A stretch of 36,443 nt of DNA from Planctomicrobium piriforme. GTDB lineage: Bacteria > Planctomycetota > Planctomycetia > Planctomycetales > Planctomycetaceae. The stretch is taken from assembly GCA_945860955.1 (NCBI GenBank), contig CAMATH010000085.1, positions 1 through 36,443 of the forward strand, read 5' to 3'. Below the pieces are notes generated by a model. It did not search any database. It was not told the DNA's origin and was given only the letters and a program-made list of their open reading frames with translations. Positions 8,042 to 17,407 of this stretch are shown piece after piece. Position 1 is the first letter of the stretch, and every line of letters starts with the position of its first letter. The position numbers were made by a program, and so were the translations under genes.

Positions 8042-8644
8042 GTGACGACCGATCCACCGGCCGATTTCGAGGAGTCCACCGCGACCATCCTGCGTCTCTT
8101 TCGAGAGCGTGGCGGGTCGGAGTACGGAGGCGAGGCGGTCACTCAGTTACAGCACGCGTTGCAGGCCGCGCACTTCGCCGAGCGGCAGGGGGAGAGTCCC
8201 GCCCTGATCGTCGCGTCGCTGCTGCACGACATCGGCCACCTGCTGCACGATCTGCCCGACGACGCCCCCGAGCGAGGAATTGACGACCTGCATGAATCCC
8301 TGGCGGGGCGCTGGCTGGCGGGGCGGTTTGGTCCCGAGGTGGTTGAACCCGTGCGACTGCACGTTGAGGCGAAGAGGTATCTCTGCGCAACTGAGCCAGA
8401 GTATCAACAGCAACTCAGTCCGCCGTCGATCATCAGCCTGGCGCTGCAAGGGGGACCGATGACCGCCGTCGAGGCGCAGGAATTCCGCGGCAATCCCCAC
8501 TCAAAAGCGGCGATCTCGCTGCGGCGATTTGACGACGCGGCCAAGGTCGTGGGGCTGGAAACACCGCCGCTCGAACACTTCGCGGAGCATATCGAGAGTG
8601 TTCTGGCGATGGGCCACAGAGGGACCGCAGCATGGCCCCGTTGA
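8042..8644 (+). CDS. PhnZ-like HD-domain phosphonate oxygenase
   Basis: A 200-residue HD-domain protein of the family annotated as phosphonate-degradation-operon HDIG protein, which includes PhnZ, the mixed-valent di-iron oxygenase that cleaves (R)-2-amino-1-hydroxyethylphosphonate to glycine and phosphate. Compared from memory with PhnZ, all ligands are present at a near-constant offset: His38, His62-Asp63 (LLHDIGH), His84 (LHESLAG), His107 (RLHVEAK) and Asp164. The substrate-gating pair Tyr24/Glu27 appears as Tyr28/Glu31 (YGGE), and the phosphonate-binding Lys appears as Lys111. The start is GTG at 8042 with GGAA (8031-8034) about 7 nt upstream. It overlaps the FAD oxidoreductase by 13 nt. 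The partner hydroxylase PhnY* is not in the window, so the substrate could be supplied elsewhere or could differ. Confidence 0.85.
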   Translation: MTTDPPADFEESTATILRLFRERGGSEYGGEAVTQLQHALQAAHFAERQGESPALIVASLLHDIGHLLHDLPDDAPERGIDDLHESLAGRWLAGRFGPEVVEPVRLHVEAKRYLCATEPEYQQQLSPPSIISLALQGGPMTAVEAQEFRGNPHSKAAISLRRFDDAAKVVGLETPPLEHFAEHIESVLAMGHRGTAAWPR

Positions 8645-9762
8645 ATGTCGGAATCGTCGGTGCCGGCATTGTTGGTTTGGCGTACGCCTGGTCGGCCGCC
8701 GAGCGTGGACATCGCGTCACGGTACTCGAGCGATCCGACCAAGCGAGCGGCGCTTCGATTCGAAATTTTGGGATGGTCTGGCCGATCGGACAACCCGTTG
8801 GCGAATTGCATGAGATCGCGATGGTCAGTCGGGCTCGCTGGTTGCGACTGGCGCAGGGAGCCAACATTTGGCTGAACCACTGTGGATCGATTCACCTGGC
8901 CCATCGTCCCGACGAATGGCAGGTGCTGCGGGAATTTCATGAAGCCGCTGTTGGCAATGGGAGTCCCTGTTCTTTGTTGTCGGCCGACGAGGTTCTCGCT
9001 CGGTCACCCGCGGTGAATCCCGCGCGATTGATCGGCGGACTGCACAGCCTCACAGAACTGGGAGTGAACCCACCACTGTCAATCCGCCGAATTCCCGGCT
9101 GGTTGTCACAGACCCTGGGCGTGCGGTTCGAGTTTCGAACGACGATTGTCGACGTGGACCGTGGCGTGGCCCGCAGTGCCGACGGACGTCGCTGGCAGTT
9201 TGATCGCATCATTGTCTGTGGCGGCGCGGATTTTGAAACGCTGTTCCCGAGCGAATTGGCCAAATCCGGTTTGCGACGCTGCAAACTGCAGATGCTGAAG
9301 ACAGGCGTGCAACCCGACAACTGGCGGATCGGCCCGCATCTGGCGAGCGGCCTGACGCTTAGGCACTACCACAATTTCGACATCTGCCCGAGTCTGGGGG
9401 AACTCAAGCGACGCGTCGCCGAGGAGACACCTGAACTCGATCGATTTGGAATTCACGTCATGGCGTCGCAGAACGACGAAGGGTGCGTGATTCTGGGTGA
9501 CTCACACGAATACGACGCCGACATCGAGCCATTCGACAAGTCCGAGATCGACGAATTGATGCTTCGCGAATTGCGGTCGATTCTACGACTTCCCGACTGG
9601 ACGATTTCAGAACGCTGGCACGGCGTGTACGCCAAACATCCGTCGCTTCCCCTTTTTTCCGCAGAGCCGATGCCCGATGTATTCGTTCGAACGGGGACCG
9701 GGGGGGCAGGAATGACAATGTCGTTCGGTCTGGCCGAGCGAGACTGGAACGCGTGGTCATGA
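8632..9762 (+). CDS. FAD-dependent oxidoreductase of the phosphonate-associated (TIGR03364) type
   Basis: A 376-residue D-amino-acid-oxidase-fold flavoprotein. The dinucleotide-binding motif [14 protein letters not shown] lies at residues 7-20. The family signature [17 protein letters not shown] follows, and the glycine-rich end [16 protein letters not shown] closes the FAD site. This subgroup recurs beside phosphonatase genes. A characterised relative (PbfC, from memory) oxidatively removes the amine of N-methyl-aminoethylphosphonate or related amines to give phosphonoacetaldehyde. With phnX immediately downstream and no PhnW transaminase visible, this enzyme most likely makes the PhnX substrate. 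It overlaps the HD gene upstream and shares an ATGA overlap with phnX. The amine specificity is not determined by anything I can see. Confidence 0.85.
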   Translation: MAPLNVGIVGAGIVGLAYAWSAAERGHRVTVLERSDQASGASIRNFGMVWPIGQPVGELHEIAMVSRARWLRLAQGANIWLNHCGSIHLAHRPDEWQVLREFHEAAVGNGSPCSLLSADEVLARSPAVNPARLIGGLHSLTELGVNPPLSIRRIPGWLSQTLGVRFEFRTTIVDVDRGVARSADGRRWQFDRIIVCGGADFETLFPSELAKSGLRRCKLQMLKTGVQPDNWRIGPHLASGLTLRHYHNFDICPSLGELKRRVAEETPELDRFGIHVMASQNDEGCVILGDSHEYDADIEPFDKSEIDELMLRELRSILRLPDWTISERWHGVYAKHPSLPLFSAEPMPDVFVRTGTGGAGMTMSFGLAERDWNAWS

Positions 9763-10538
9763 ACACGAAGCCCGTGAAGATCCAGGGGGTGCTGCTCGAC
9801 TGGGCGGGCACGACGATTGATTACGGCAGTCGGGCTCCCGCGCAGGTCTTCGTCGAGATCTTCCGCCGGCGCGGAATCGACATCACCCTCGAAGAGGCGC
9901 GCGGGCCGATGGGGCGGTCCAAGCACGAACACATCGCGCTGGTCGCAGGTTTGCCGCGGGTCGCCGCGCGGTGGGAGGCTCTCCATGGCAGACCTCCCAC
10001 AACCGCCGACCTGCGGGCGATGTACGACGAGTTTCTGCCGCTGCAAAAAGAAACGCTGGCCCGCGGCTCGCAGGTGATTCCCGGCGTCGCGGTGGCGATC
10101 GAGCGGCTGCGCGCCCGGGGGATCGCGATTGGATCGACAACCGGCTACACCCGTGAATTGATGGAAGTGGTCGCCCCTCTGGCGGCGCAGGGGGGCTATG
10201 CTCCCGATGTCATTGTCTGTTCCGACGATGTGCCCGCCGGCCGTCCCGCTCCGTGGATGAACTTTCTGGCGGCGCAGCAACTGGGAGTGTATCCGATGAG
10301 TTCGATTCTGGTGGTCGACGATACCGCGGTGGGAATTGAAGCGGGGCTCAACGCGGGGGCACTGACTGTCGCCGTCACGCAGACGGGCAATGCGCTGGGA
10401 CTCTCGGCACCTGATGAATTGCCGGTCGATGTACTCGAATCGCGACTTACGACGATTGACGCCGACTTCCGCTCGCGCGGAGCGCATTTCACGCTGAGGT
10501 CGGCGGCGGAGTTGCCCGAGCTGGTCGATGCGTTCTAA
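9759..10538 (+). CDS. phnX: Phosphonoacetaldehyde hydrolase (phosphonatase)
   Basis: This is a HAD-superfamily enzyme that hydrolyses the C-P bond of phosphonoacetaldehyde to acetaldehyde and phosphate. Diagnostic features are the nucleophile motif [12 protein letters not shown] (Asp14), the Schiff-base Lys55 in [10 protein letters not shown], the motif [12 protein letters not shown], the [13 protein letters not shown]-like segment ([15 protein letters not shown]) and the acidic motif [16 protein letters not shown]. The 259-residue length fits the family. The ATG at 9759 overlaps the stop of the FAD gene (ATGA at 9759-9762). A GTG two codons earlier is possible but less likely. All essential residues I can recognise are present, so the enzyme should be active. 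It anchors the assignment of the whole island to phosphonate use. Confidence 0.95.
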   Translation: MNTKPVKIQGVLLDWAGTTIDYGSRAPAQVFVEIFRRRGIDITLEEARGPMGRSKHEHIALVAGLPRVAARWEALHGRPPTTADLRAMYDEFLPLQKETLARGSQVIPGVAVAIERLRARGIAIGSTTGYTRELMEVVAPLAAQGGYAPDVIVCSDDVPAGRPAPWMNFLAAQQLGVYPMSSILVVDDTAVGIEAGLNAGALTVAVTQTGNALGLSAPDELPVDVLESRLTTIDADFRSRGAHFTLRSAAELPELVDAF

Positions 10539-10565
10539 ACGAATTCGGATCCCGTTTGCTCAACT

Positions 10566-12374
10566 GTGGAAAGCCAAAAAGTGGTTGAACAGCCAGTCAC
10601 TCCAGCCTTGTCCGACTCGCCTCAGCCCGCGACTGCACCGCGCCGGTCTCCGCAATTCCCCGCGGAGCCTCGGCTGTGGCCTGCCAAGCTTGTTCTGGGG
10701 TTGCAGCTTGGCACACTCATCGTGTCGCTGACACCGTCGATCAATAACATCGTCCGGTTTCAGTTCATGATGCTCGGGCCGTTCGTCTGCCTGCTTTTGT
10801 TTACCGTCTGGCTGTTTGCTTTCAGTCGACTGAGATGGAGACAATCGCTGACAATTCTAATCGCGGTCGGTGCCGGAGCGGTTCTCGCGAGTCAATTCAT
10901 GGATCCCTCGATGGCGGTGCCGATGTGGATCTATGGTGTTCCACTGGCGATGGCGGCGATTCTCCTGGGCCTGCAATGGAACAGTCGCGGGAATACCGTG
11001 CGCGGCACGGTTGTGGCGACGGTTCTCGCGTCTCTGATCTGGGGGCTGGTCCCTCTGTTTCGACTGGAGGGATTCGCGGGGGACTATTCACCAGAGTTGT
11101 CTTGGCGCTGGTCTCTCTCTCGGGAACAGCCCCGAATGGAAACCACAGATCGGACCGCAATTTCGACTCCCTCGTCAGTCGGCATGTCGCTCGGTGAACC
11201 TGCCGATTCCGATTGGCCCGGGTTTCGGGGATCCCACTTCAACAGTCGCGCACCCGGCCGATTCGCAGAACTCGATTGGCGCACCGATCCCCCTTGGATA
11301 CTTTGGAAAACACCGATCGGACCAGGCTGGTCGTCGTTCGCCAGCGTCGCGGGCCGACTGTTCACCCAGGAGCAACGGGGTGATTTCGAAGTGGTTTCCT
11401 GTCGCGACGGTGCGACGGGCCAGGTGATCTGGGCTGACGAACATGCCACACGGTTCAGCGACGTCGTGGCCGGTGCCGGACCACGAGCGACCCCGACGTA
11501 TCGCAACGGGCGGTTGTTTACATTCGGAGCGAAGGCGGTCTTGAGCGCCTTCGACGCCTCGACGGGAGCGCTGTACTGGCGGCACGACTTGATGACCGAA
11601 GTCAACGCGGCACTTCCCGTCTGGGGCTTCGCGAGTTCGCCAACCGTCGTGGGGGATGCTGTCATTGTCTACGCAGGCGGTCCCGGTGACAACGGCTTGG
11701 TCGCCTACCATGCCGTGACAGGGGAACCGCTTTGGCGACGGCCACAACAAGGCATGAACTTCGGTTCGGCTCAGCCAGTATCAATCGACGGACGCGAGAT
11801 GGTCTTGTTCAGCACTGTCAGCGGTCTCGATGCGCTCGACCCTGCGACCGGTGAATTGATCTGGCAGTATTCCCCCACTCGCTGGAGTGGCCCGATCGTG
11901 TGTCAGCCACAGCAGATCGGAACTAACAGCCTCATCGTCCCCCTCGGCGACGGCGTCGGAGTCGCGCGGCTTGAGGTCACAATGAATGCCGGGCAGTGGG
12001 GAATCACCGAACAGTGGTCGAGCAGTCATCTGAAACCCTCATTCAACGATTTCGTCTACCACGATGGCCACCTGTACGGCTTTGACCAGAACATTTTTGC
12101 GTGCGTTGACGCGACAAACTGTAAAAGGCAGTGGAAGCAAGGACGTTTTGGATTCGGACAGGTTGTCCTTTTGCCCGAGGCGAACCGGCTGATTGTGACT
12201 TCCGAGCAGGGAGAAATCGTGTTGCTCGCGACGGACCCCACAGCCTATAGAGAACTTGGCCGGTTTGCCGCAATCACGGGAAAGACCTGGAATCATCCTT
12301 GTGTCGCGGGAGGTACTCTGTTTGTCCGCAATGGTTCACAAGCGGTGGCAATTGAATTGACGCCAGGGAAGTGA
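10566..12374 (+). CDS. Membrane-anchored PQQ-like beta-propeller protein
   Basis: A 602-residue protein starting with GTG, 27 nt after phnX and so possibly cotranscribed. After a Pro/Ser-rich start (residues 1-38) there are about five hydrophobic segments up to residue 165 (for example LVLGLQLGTLIVSL and VPMWIYGVPLAMAAILLGL). A long soluble domain follows with PQQ-type/quinoprotein repeats: WPGFRGSHFNSRAPG near its start, then ATGQVIWADE, STGALYWRHD, VTGEPLWRRP and ATGELIWQYS. In planctomycetes these propellers are common and are not usually proven quinoproteins. No cofactor-binding disulfide or catalytic Asp could be identified with confidence. A role in phosphonate use is not implied by its sequence. 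A shorter start at the GTG of codon 6 is possible. Confidence 0.85.
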   Translation: MESQKVVEQPVTPALSDSPQPATAPRRSPQFPAEPRLWPAKLVLGLQLGTLIVSLTPSINNIVRFQFMMLGPFVCLLLFTVWLFAFSRLRWRQSLTILIAVGAGAVLASQFMDPSMAVPMWIYGVPLAMAAILLGLQWNSRGNTVRGTVVATVLASLIWGLVPLFRLEGFAGDYSPELSWRWSLSREQPRMETTDRTAISTPSSVGMSLGEPADSDWPGFRGSHFNSRAPGRFAELDWRTDPPWILWKTPIGPGWSSFASVAGRLFTQEQRGDFEVVSCRDGATGQVIWADEHATRFSDVVAGAGPRATPTYRNGRLFTFGAKAVLSAFDASTGALYWRHDLMTEVNAALPVWGFASSPTVVGDAVIVYAGGPGDNGLVAYHAVTGEPLWRRPQQGMNFGSAQPVSIDGREMVLFSTVSGLDALDPATGELIWQYSPTRWSGPIVCQPQQIGTNSLIVPLGDGVGVARLEVTMNAGQWGITEQWSSSHLKPSFNDFVYHDGHLYGFDQNIFACVDATNCKRQWKQGRFGFGQVVLLPEANRLIVTSEQGEIVLLATDPTAYRELGRFAAITGKTWNHPCVAGGTLFVRNGSQAVAIELTPGK

Positions 12375-12484
12375 ACCGCTTGTTGAAAATGGAGGCGGGG
12401 ATTTGGTGTGAGTTCTGAGGCCACCCCCAGTGCGTCGAATGCCGGCGGGGGCACATTGGAGGCCAGTCTTTCAGAGAAAGACGG

Positions 12485-13828
12485 CTACGTGGTCAACAGC
12501 CCGGGGATCACCCGTCCTCCACCGACAATCGGCACCGGTCGTCCCAGCGGATCGGGAAACGCCTTATCGGAATCAATTCCCAGAATCGTATGAACGGTCT
12601 TCAGCAAATCCGCGACGCTGATCGGATCTCCCGTGGGTGCCGCCGCCTGAGCGTCGGTCGCTCCGATCACCTGACCGGGTTTCACGCCACCCCCCGCGAA
12701 AAGAATCGACTGTGCCATCGACCAATGATCGCGGCCGGCTTGCGCGTTCACTCGCGGCGTTCGTCCCATTTCTCCCATCATCACCACGAGGGTCTCGGCC
12801 AGTAAGCCGCGCTGTTCCAGATCGGTGATCAGGGCAGCGAACGCTTTGTCCGCGGGGGGAATCAGATCTTCTTTGAGGCTCGGGAAGCAGTTGAAGTGGA
12901 CATCCCAGCCGGGAGCGTCAATCCCGACAAACCGGCAGCCGGCTTCGATCAGTCGTCGACCCAAAAGGGCGCACTGTCCGATCTGCGTCATTCCATAACT
13001 CTCCCGCAGTTCGACCGGCTCCGATTGAATGTGGAACGCCTGCCGGGCCTCGGGCGAGGCCATCAGATCGGTCGCCTTCTGGTAATACGTGGTCATCGCC
13101 GCCGCCCGGCCACCGCGCCGTTTCTTCTCTTCCAGACCCGCGAGCAGCCGTTGCCGTTGCGCCTGTCTCAACGTCGACAGACCGGCGACCGCCGAGAGGT
13201 CTTTCACTTCGAAATCGGGCTGACTGGGGTCGGCTTCGATCACAAACGGGGCGTACTCGGCTCCCAGGAAACCGGGCCCTCCCGCAGACATCGGGTGGGG
13301 CATGTTGATATACGCGGGGATGCGACCGCGCGGCCCCAACTCGCGCGACACCCATGACCCCAGTGACGGAAACAACTCGTTCGTGGGGATCGGGTGTTCT
13401 CCATCGGGAAAAGTCGGCTTGCGTCCGGTCATCACGTAGTAATAACCAGTCATGTGCCCATTGTCGGCGTGACTGTGACTGCGCACGACGGTGAACTTGT
13501 GCGCCAGTTGAGCGCAGTGCGAACAATGCTCGGTGAAAAACGTTCCCGGGACCGAGGTCGGTATCGTCGCGAAGGGACCCCGGATCTCACTGGGAGCTTC
13601 GGGTTTGGGATCCCACATGTCCTGGTGGGGAGGCCCCCCTTCCAGAAAAATGAAGATGCACGCTTTGGCTCGGGCGACCCGGCCGGCAAGACCGGAGTCT
13701 TCCGCAGCCAGCAATTGCGGCAGACTGAGACCCGCGAGCATTCCCGTACTGCCCACCCGCAACAGATTTCGTCGCGAGATGCCGTCGCAGAATCGCGAGC
13801 CGGTGCCGGGGAGTGTGAAGTTGAACAT
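12485..13828 (-). CDS. Tat-exported DUF1501 (sulfatase-like fold) protein
   Basis: A 447-residue protein of the DUF1501 family, which is highly expanded in planctomycetes and related to the alkaline phosphatase/sulfatase fold. The N-terminus has a twin-arginine motif at residues 19-20 (SRRNLLRVG) followed by a hydrophobic stretch, so export by Tat is expected. Family hallmarks include ACIFIFLEGGPPHQDMWDPK near the start, HADNGHMTGYYYVMTG, and VVMMGEMGRTPRVNAQAGRD near the C-terminus. I took the ATG at 13826-13828 because the longer frame (from 13873) only adds polar residues. It follows the DUF1549/DUF1553 gene with a 66-nt gap on the same strand, the standard pairing for these families. The biochemical activity of DUF1501 is not established. 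Confidence 0.92.
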   Translation of the reverse strand: MFNFTLPGTGSRFCDGISRRNLLRVGSTGMLAGLSLPQLLAAEDSGLAGRVARAKACIFIFLEGGPPHQDMWDPKPEAPSEIRGPFATIPTSVPGTFFTEHCSHCAQLAHKFTVVRSHSHADNGHMTGYYYVMTGRKPTFPDGEHPIPTNELFPSLGSWVSRELGPRGRIPAYINMPHPMSAGGPGFLGAEYAPFVIEADPSQPDFEVKDLSAVAGLSTLRQAQRQRLLAGLEEKKRRGGRAAAMTTYYQKATDLMASPEARQAFHIQSEPVELRESYGMTQIGQCALLGRRLIEAGCRFVGIDAPGWDVHFNCFPSLKEDLIPPADKAFAALITDLEQRGLLAETLVVMMGEMGRTPRVNAQAGRDHWSMAQSILFAGGGVKPGQVIGATDAQAAAPTGDPISVADLLKTVHTILGIDSDKAFPDPLGRPVPIVGGGRVIPGLLTT

Positions 13829-13894
13829 CGTTCGAATTCTGGGACAGTGTGCGGTTGTCTGACGGAATCTCACCGCGCGGTCGCGCGGGTCGGT

Positions 13895-16357
13895 TCAGTT
13901 GTTGTAGATGAACTCTTTGGTGTTCAGCAGAGCCCACAGCAGGTCTTCCACCGCCTGTTGACGGTCGTTGCCATAGAGCGCGAAGGTTTCATCGATCAGA
14001 GGACGTTCGTCGGCGTTGGGAAATCGTCCCAATGTGGAGAGGTACAACTGGTTCGCGATATCAAGGTTGGGGATCCCCGAGTCGACGAGTCGCCGAGCCG
14101 TCCCGTGGCGATGGGTGATCTTTTCCTGGATCTCCGGGGCGTTCATCAGATGCAGCGCCTGAGAGATGCTCGGTTCGTTGCTGCGCTCGCATTCACAAAC
14201 CGTCGCCCGCACCGGCCGGCCAAAAATGCGAAAGAAATACGAAGGCATGCGGTTGTCCCACACCTGGATCGCACGCACGCCATCGGGCCACCCATTGAAT
14301 TTCTCAGGGACACCTGTCGCCTGGCAGACGGCGTCGAGCAACACCTCGGCGGGAAGCGCCTTGGGTGAGGCGTGCGAAAAATGCTGTCGATCGGTCCGAT
14401 TGGTCTCGTTCGTTTCCGAACTGAGCTGGTACACCGTCGAATTCAAAATCGTTCGCGTGAACGCCCGCAGGTCGTAACGCACGTCCCGCAAATGGGCCGC
14501 CAGCGCGTCGAACAGAGGTTCATTCGTCGCCGGGTTGGTGACCCGCAAGTCATCGATCGGCTCCACCAGGCCACGTCCAAGATAGTGCGACCACAACCGA
14601 TTCGCGATCGCTCGCGCCAGAAACGGATTGTCGGGAGCCGTCGCCCAATTCGCCAACACCACGCGACGGTCGGCGATTCCCGTGAAGTCGGCGGTCGCCC
14701 CTCCCAGGGCGCGCGCGGGGACCGGTTGTCCCGTCCGGGGATGTGCGACGTCAGTTCCGCCCCGGGCGACCACCGCTTCCGTCCCCTCCGGCAGCGGCTT
14801 CATTGATACGCCGGTGAAAAAGCCAACCAGCCCCGCATAGTCATCCTGGCTCCAGCGTTCGCTCGGATGATGGTGGCATTGGGCGCACTCGATGCGCACC
14901 CCCAGAAACAATTGACTGAACGAACGACTGGCGACTTCGGGTTTTTCCAGCGATTTGTAAAAACCCGCCGGGCTTTCGCTTTGGACCGGCCCTTGGGCTG
15001 TCAGCACCTCCCGCACCATTTGATCGTACGGTCGGTTCCGCTCGAATTGCCGATGCAGCCAGCGGGACATTCCGACCGTCCCCTGGGGCGTGATGCGAAT
15101 CTTGTCGGCCCGCAGCAGATCGGACCATTTCATCGTCCAATAGTCCGCGTACTCGGGACGGGACAACAGGTCGTCAATCAGCCGGGCACGCTTGTCGGCC
15201 GATGGGTCGAGCAGAAAACGCTGCGCCTCGTCGGCTGTGGGGAGTGTGCCGATGGTGTCGAGATAGACCCGCCGAAGGAAGCCCGCGTCGTCGACCAGTG
15301 GACTCGGCTGAATCCCCAGCCGTTGCAATTTGTCCCAGACCAGCTTGTCGATAAGGCCGCGCTCGGCGGGACGGACGAATCCCGAATTCGAACGAGGAAG
15401 CGCGACGCGACAAACGGTCACAATCCCCTGATAGCGGACAAGAATCGCGGCTTCACCGGGAATATCGCTGGCGTGCAACACACCCCGCGGGTCGGCTTCG
15501 ATCACATGCCCCGCGTTCGAGATATAGTCGGCTTCCAGTGTCACGCAGCGTTTCGCTCCCTGGGTATCGACCGCTGTCACACGCAACTGGCGAGATTCGT
15601 TCGGTGCCAGGACCAGTTCGGGCGGGTCGACTTCAATCCGGGTGACCGGGCGCTCATCCGGGACACTCAACGGAGCGCCAGCGGCGATCCACCGAACCAG
15701 TCGGCGGTACTGCGGGCTGTCGCGATCGATCTTGCGTCCCCCTCCATGCGGAACCTCGGCGGTCCCTTTGCGGACCAGGAGGCTGGCGGGAGGATCATTG
15801 AACACCAAGCGTCGGTTGCGACCGTCGCGAGTCAGCGATTCGTGGTCAAAATCGGTGTCAAAACCGAGCAGACTCAGTTTGAAACCGTTTTGGCCCTCGG
15901 CTTTTCCGTGACATCCCCCGGAGTTGCAGCGTCCTTTGGACAAGATCGGTTCGATTTCCTGTTCGAAGGAAATCGGCGCGGGGTCAGCGATGCCGCGAAC
16001 TGTCAGGGGAACCGCCGTTTCGCCAGTCTCATGTTTCACCAGAAGACGCGTGGAACCGTCGGCCAGAGGATAGACCAGTCCCTCGGCATCCACGCGGGCG
16101 ATGTTTGGATTTTCGACGGTGTAACGTGCCGAGCGAGTGACATCCCGTTCACGCCCGTCAAATGCCAGCAATGTGACAACCTGCTGTGTCGCCTCGGGAC
16201 GATCGAGTTCGATGGTGGCGGGGGCGACGCGAAGCTGCGCCCACGCCTCGCGACCGCTCATTGTCACGCCGACCACAAAAAACAGACTCAGTGCCGCGGA
16301 ACGAAGCGACAGCGAGTACGACCGGCGAGTGAAGAGATTCTGAGACATAAGCCCCAT
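13895..16357 (-). CDS. DUF1549/DUF1553 (PSCyt2/PSD1) haem-binding secreted protein
   Basis: An 820-residue planctomycete protein. It has a signal peptide (residues about 12-40, ending REAWAQ), a bacterial Ig-like segment (about 42-120) and a cytochrome-like box with the atypical spacing CNSGGCH (residues 144-150), as is common in this family. DUF1549 follows (around RVYLDTIGTLPTADEAQRFL) with the canonical haem site CAQCH at 491-495. C-terminal DUF1553 contains NPFLARAIANRLWSHYLGRG and SISQALHLMNAPEI. It forms an operon with the DUF1501 gene downstream. These pairs are thought to act in the periplasm or at the cell surface, perhaps in polysaccharide or redox metabolism, but no activity is proven. 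The start may be the ATG at 16357 or at 16348. Confidence 0.93.
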   Translation of the reverse strand: MGLMSQNLFTRRSYSLSLRSAALSLFFVVGVTMSGREAWAQLRVAPATIELDRPEATQQVVTLLAFDGRERDVTRSARYTVENPNIARVDAEGLVYPLADGSTRLLVKHETGETAVPLTVRGIADPAPISFEQEIEPILSKGRCNSGGCHGKAEGQNGFKLSLLGFDTDFDHESLTRDGRNRRLVFNDPPASLLVRKGTAEVPHGGGRKIDRDSPQYRRLVRWIAAGAPLSVPDERPVTRIEVDPPELVLAPNESRQLRVTAVDTQGAKRCVTLEADYISNAGHVIEADPRGVLHASDIPGEAAILVRYQGIVTVCRVALPRSNSGFVRPAERGLIDKLVWDKLQRLGIQPSPLVDDAGFLRRVYLDTIGTLPTADEAQRFLLDPSADKRARLIDDLLSRPEYADYWTMKWSDLLRADKIRITPQGTVGMSRWLHRQFERNRPYDQMVREVLTAQGPVQSESPAGFYKSLEKPEVASRSFSQLFLGVRIECAQCHHHPSERWSQDDYAGLVGFFTGVSMKPLPEGTEAVVARGGTDVAHPRTGQPVPARALGGATADFTGIADRRVVLANWATAPDNPFLARAIANRLWSHYLGRGLVEPIDDLRVTNPATNEPLFDALAAHLRDVRYDLRAFTRTILNSTVYQLSSETNETNRTDRQHFSHASPKALPAEVLLDAVCQATGVPEKFNGWPDGVRAIQVWDNRMPSYFFRIFGRPVRATVCECERSNEPSISQALHLMNAPEIQEKITHRHGTARRLVDSGIPNLDIANQLYLSTLGRFPNADERPLIDETFALYGNDRQQAVEDLLWALLNTKEFIYNN

Positions 16358-16489
16358 TTTATGGGAATTGGCTGGCGATGCAATCTCGAATCAAACGGCC
16401 TATGGCCCAGGCGGTCGCATCGGCGGCTGGTCAAGCTCGATTCCTTGAGGAACGCGCTTTTCCAGCCGACGATCCCATGGTTCGCTCCG

Positions 16490-17338
16490 CTATCCCAGCA
16501 GTTTGCGGTAGTTGTCCATCCCGTGAGCCGAGATCCGTCCTTCAATTCCCTTCCAGATGTCGTCAATCAGCGTCGCGCTCAGCAGTTTGTCGACCGCGCT
16601 TTTTGCGAGTGACTGGATGAACGCGGCGGACGGGTCGTCGGAACCTGACTCGGCGAGCTTGCACTCCGTGTCGCAATGGACGAATTCATTCGCGACCAAG
16701 CTGTACATGGGGAGCAACGGCACTGGATCCGGAGTGTTGACGTACCGAAAGATCTTCCCCGCGAATTCGTTGTTGATGGCGTCAACCGCGAGCTGGTTAC
16801 CGATCATCGGAGCGCCGAATGTCACGATCTGGTGGACCGAGATCATCTTGCGAGTGAAGAGCCAACCCGCCAGGAGCGCCAGCGCCCCACCCAGACTGTG
16901 CCCGGTGACCCACAACGGACGTTCCGCTTCTTTGAGTTGCGCCTCCACAGCGGCACAGACGGGATCCCAAATGTCACCGATCGCTGAGACGAACCCCTGG
17001 TGAAACCTCGCTCCCACGCCGGCGGCCGCCAGATCCGTTCCCAGTCGGCCTTCGGGGACGACAAGCAGATTGAGGGCGTTGGTCAACAGCCAGTCCTTGA
17101 GCCCCTCGATTTTCGTGGGGGCTTCTGTGCCACGAAACGCGACGACGATATTGTCGGCGTCCGAACCCACATAGGCCTGCGTATTCCCCACACTGGTCAA
17201 TTGGGCCTTGAGCCCCAGTTCCTCAAGAAACTTGGGTGCCCCCTCGGATTGTGGGCAATAGGCCAAGTCCGACGCGACAGCCAGAAAGCGAGCGTTTTGG
17301 GGAGAGCCAGCGGAGTCTTCCAACAGTTTCAAGGTCAT
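16490..17338 (-). CDS. Class 3 lipase (alpha/beta hydrolase)
   Basis: A 282-residue lipase of the fungal-type class 3 family. The nucleophile elbow GHSLGG places Ser148. The remaining triad residues are most likely Asp204 (NTPDPVP) and His272 (SAHGMDNYRK), both in the family's usual contexts. The oxyanion-loop segment VVAFRGTE (before residue 75) is also typical. There is no signal peptide or membrane segment, so the protein looks cytoplasmic or is exported by an unseen route. Length fits the family. It stands alone between the DUF1549 gene (131 nt away) and the LRR gene (69 nt upstream), all on the minus strand. The lipid substrate is unknown. Confidence 0.88.
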   Translation of the reverse strand: MTLKLLEDSAGSPQNARFLAVASDLAYCPQSEGAPKFLEELGLKAQLTSVGNTQAYVGSDADNIVVAFRGTEAPTKIEGLKDWLLTNALNLLVVPEGRLGTDLAAAGVGARFHQGFVSAIGDIWDPVCAAVEAQLKEAERPLWVTGHSLGGALALLAGWLFTRKMISVHQIVTFGAPMIGNQLAVDAINNEFAGKIFRYVNTPDPVPLLPMYSLVANEFVHCDTECKLAESGSDDPSAAFIQSLAKSAVDKLLSATLIDDIWKGIEGRISAHGMDNYRKLLG

Positions 17339-17407
17339 GACGATCGGGTCTCGGAGGGGGAACCCAGAATGGGGAAAAAAGGGAAATGCGTCGCGGGGAA
17401 CCGTTGT

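Noticed and set aside
9453-10487. 344-codon minus-strand frame opposite phnX
   Set aside because: phnX has all catalytic motifs on the other strand; this frame has none.
14867-16612. Long plus-strand open frame (581 codons) opposite the DUF1549/DUF1553 gene
   Set aside because: Shadow of a clearly recognised gene in high-GC DNA; no ribosome binding site or domain.
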